Assembly: GCA_964405925.1 (NCBI GenBank)
Contig: CAYOQG010000304.1
Coordinates: 1-6,755 of the forward strand
Length of the DNA stretch: 6,755 nt
Source: GCA-020344555 sp964405925
Lineage (GTDB): Bacteria > Planctomycetota > Phycisphaerae > UBA1845
Direction: 5' to 3'
The notes beneath the pieces were generated by a model. The model saw only the letters and a program-made list of their open reading frames with translations. It was not told where the DNA came from and searched no databases. How positions within the stretch are numbered: position 1 is the stretch's first letter; the number at the start of each line of letters is the position of its first letter. Position numbers and translations under genes: made by a program. Shown piece by piece: positions 5,548 to 6,755 of the stretch.

Positions 5548-5572
5548 TCCTTCACGCCGTCCAAGGTAGAAT
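5544..5572 (+). promoter_or_regulatory. Possible promoter for polA
   Basis: TAGAAT (5567-5572) is a good -10 element. At 17-base spacing the -35 position holds GTGATC (5544-5549), only three of six matches, overlapping the stop of the response regulator. The -10 is 90 bases from the polA ATG. Co-transcription with the response regulator is also possible. Confidence 0.4.
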
Positions 5573-5573
5573 G

Positions 5574-5639
5574 CCCATCACCTCGATGGGTAGCTGGCAA
5601 GCCTCGTGCTTTGTCAAGCATCGGGTGAGCTTCTACCCG
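5574..5639 (+). promoter_or_regulatory. Three small hairpins in the polA leader
   Basis: Perfect short stems follow one another: CCCATC/GATGGG (5574-5590, 5-base loop), TGCTT/AAGCA (5607-5620, 4-base loop) and CGGGT/ACCCG (5622-5639, 8-base loop). The first is not followed by a T-run, so it is not a clear terminator for the response regulator. The last lies 23 bases before the ATG. Confidence 0.3.
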
Positions 5640-5662
5640 GGTGGCGCGGGTTCGCCTCTGCG

Positions 5663-6727
5663 ATGGCCAAGACGCTTTACATTATCGATGGGCACTACCA
5701 GATCTACCGGGCGTTCTATGCACCCTTCCAGGATCTGACCAGCCCCACCGGTGAGCCAACGCGGGCCACGTACATCTTCTGCCAGATGCTCTTTTCTCTG
5801 ATCCGCGACCGGCGACCTGATTACCTGGCGGTCACGCTGGACGCAGGTGACGAGACCACGTTCCGGCGGGAGCTGGACAAGCAATACAAGGCCAACCGCG
5901 AACCACCGCCTGAGTCGCTGGTTGTCCAGGCTGATCGGATTGTCTCGATTGTGTCAACCCTTGGCATTCCGATCTATATGCTGGCGGGTTTCGAGGCTGA
6001 CGACCTGATGGCCACATTCGCACATCGGCTTCAAGGTGAGAACGTCGAGGTATTTTTGGTGAGCCGGGATAAGGACCTCGAACAGTTGCTCGCCGACCAC
6101 GTTCGCCTCTACGACGTCGCGAAGGGCGAGGTCATCGATCCCACATTGCTGCGCGAGAACAAAGGCTATACCCCACAGCAGGCGGTCGAGATCCAGACGC
6201 TGACCGGTGATTCAACCGACAACGTGCCCGGTGTGCCTGGCATTGGCATCAAAACAGCGACCAAGCTGATCAACGAGTATGGATCGGCGCAGGCTGTCAT
6301 CGATAACGCCGACAAGCTGACACCCAAGATGCGCGAGCGTGTGATCGCGTTTGCCGACAAACTTGATCTCACCCGGCAGTTGGTGACCCTGCGCCGCGAT
6401 GTGCCAATGGAGTTTTCGCTTGCCGATTGTCAGGTTCAAGGCATCGATTTTAACGTCGTTCGGCCCATCTTCGAGGAGCTCGGCTTCACTCGCCTGAAAG
6501 AGCAGTTGGACCAGTTCATCGAGGGGTCATGGACAAGCGCACCGGACCGACTTGAGAAGGCGAGCGTGACCGCGGAGCGGGGTACGTACCACCTTGTCGA
6601 CACACAGGAGGCGTTCGCCGCTTTTGTCGAGAAGCTTGCCGCCCAGCCGTCGTTTGCCTTTGACACGGAGACGACGGGCCTCAATCCGGTGGTGGCGGAC
6701 CTGGTGGGCCTTTCGTTTTCATGGTAG
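5663..6727 (+). CDS. polA: DNA polymerase I, N-terminal part, interrupted by an in-frame TAG
   Basis: The 354 residues to the TAG correspond to the 5' nuclease domain and the beginning of the 3'-5' exonuclease domain of DNA polymerase I, which removes RNA primers and fills gaps in replication and repair. The ATG at 5663 is chosen because MAKTLYIIDGHYQIYRAF fits the family N-terminus; the in-frame start at 5606 adds 19 unrelated residues. Visible metal-binding and motif residues are Asp9, Asp60, the YKANR motif (75-79), Glu111-Ala-Asp-Asp114, Asp136 and Asp138, and the helix-hairpin-helix GDSTDNVPGVPGIG (182-195). The exonuclease motif I, FDTETTGL, gives Asp334 and Glu336. Full-length relatives are roughly 900 residues. 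Here TAG at 6725-6727 follows GLSFSW, where relatives carry on into the exonuclease fold. The ribosome binding site is weak. As it stands the product would keep only the 5' nuclease. Confidence 0.88.
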   Translation: MAKTLYIIDGHYQIYRAFYAPFQDLTSPTGEPTRATYIFCQMLFSLIRDRRPDYLAVTLDAGDETTFRRELDKQYKANREPPPESLVVQADRIVSIVSTLGIPIYMLAGFEADDLMATFAHRLQGENVEVFLVSRDKDLEQLLADHVRLYDVAKGEVIDPTLLRENKGYTPQQAVEIQTLTGDSTDNVPGVPGIGIKTATKLINEYGSAQAVIDNADKLTPKMRERVIAFADKLDLTRQLVTLRRDVPMEFSLADCQVQGIDFNVVRPIFEELGFTRLKEQLDQFIEGSWTSAPDRLEKASVTAERGTYHLVDTQEAFAAFVEKLAAQPSFAFDTETTGLNPVVADLVGLSFSW

Positions 6728-6755
6728 TCCGGCGCAGCCTATTACCTGCCCGTTG
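6728..6755 (+). other. In-frame continuation of the polA exonuclease domain after the TAG
   Basis: Reading on in the polA frame past the stop gives SGAAYYLPV to the window edge. This fits the usual family sequence, in which a residue such as Gln or Lys follows SW and then PGxAYYLPV. The coding frame is therefore preserved beyond the stop and only one codon appears wrong. The rest of the gene lies outside the window. Confidence 0.7.

Noticed and set aside
5606..5662. Upstream extension of polA by 19 residues
   Set aside because: The residues do not fit the family N-terminus, which begins at MAKTLYIIDGH. The extension also overlaps leader hairpins.

Overview
The window looks like chromosomal DNA of a GC-rich planctomycete, perhaps of the Phycisphaerae. 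This rests on three things: secreted proteins that end in dockerin-like calcium-binding repeats, a PEP-CTERM protein, and a DNA polymerase I whose N-terminus reads DGHYQIYRAFYAPF. The lineage is inferred from family knowledge, not from a database search. All supported genes lie on the + strand.

Layout. (1) Positions 2-826 hold the 3' part of a secreted protein gene ending in an Ig-like plus dockerin-like cassette. (2) 922-1515 encodes a PEP-CTERM surface protein, with its own promoter inside the end of gene 1. (3) 1516-2193 is a long non-coding stretch with a good intrinsic terminator and several inverted repeats. (4) 2194-3306 and 3513-4568 encode two more exported proteins with the same C-terminal cassette as gene 1 but different N-terminal halves. 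(5) 4646-5017 is a short paralogue of the PEP-CTERM protein that has lost its C-terminus and looks decayed. (6) 5128-5547 encodes a stand-alone CheY-like response regulator. (7) 5663-6727 encodes the 5' nuclease region and the start of the 3'-5' exonuclease domain of DNA polymerase I (polA). It is cut by an in-frame TAG, after which the same frame still reads polymerase-like sequence to the window edge.

Biology. The first 4.6 kb is a cluster of exported proteins. Three share a roughly 163-residue C-terminal cassette: a beta-rich domain, two calcium loops and four invariant cysteines. One more, and a remnant, share a PEP-CTERM-type architecture. Their N-terminal halves look like secreted beta-sandwich domains, possibly cohesin-like, so these proteins may assemble with one another on the cell surface. 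That is inference. No exosortase, glycoside hydrolase or histidine kinase is encoded here. The response regulator and polA appear to be separate transcription units that happen to lie downstream.

The most noteworthy points are the three-copy cassette with swapped N-termini, the premature TAG in polA, the decayed PEP-CTERM paralogue, and four -10-like hexamers each lying 85-90 nt upstream of a start codon.
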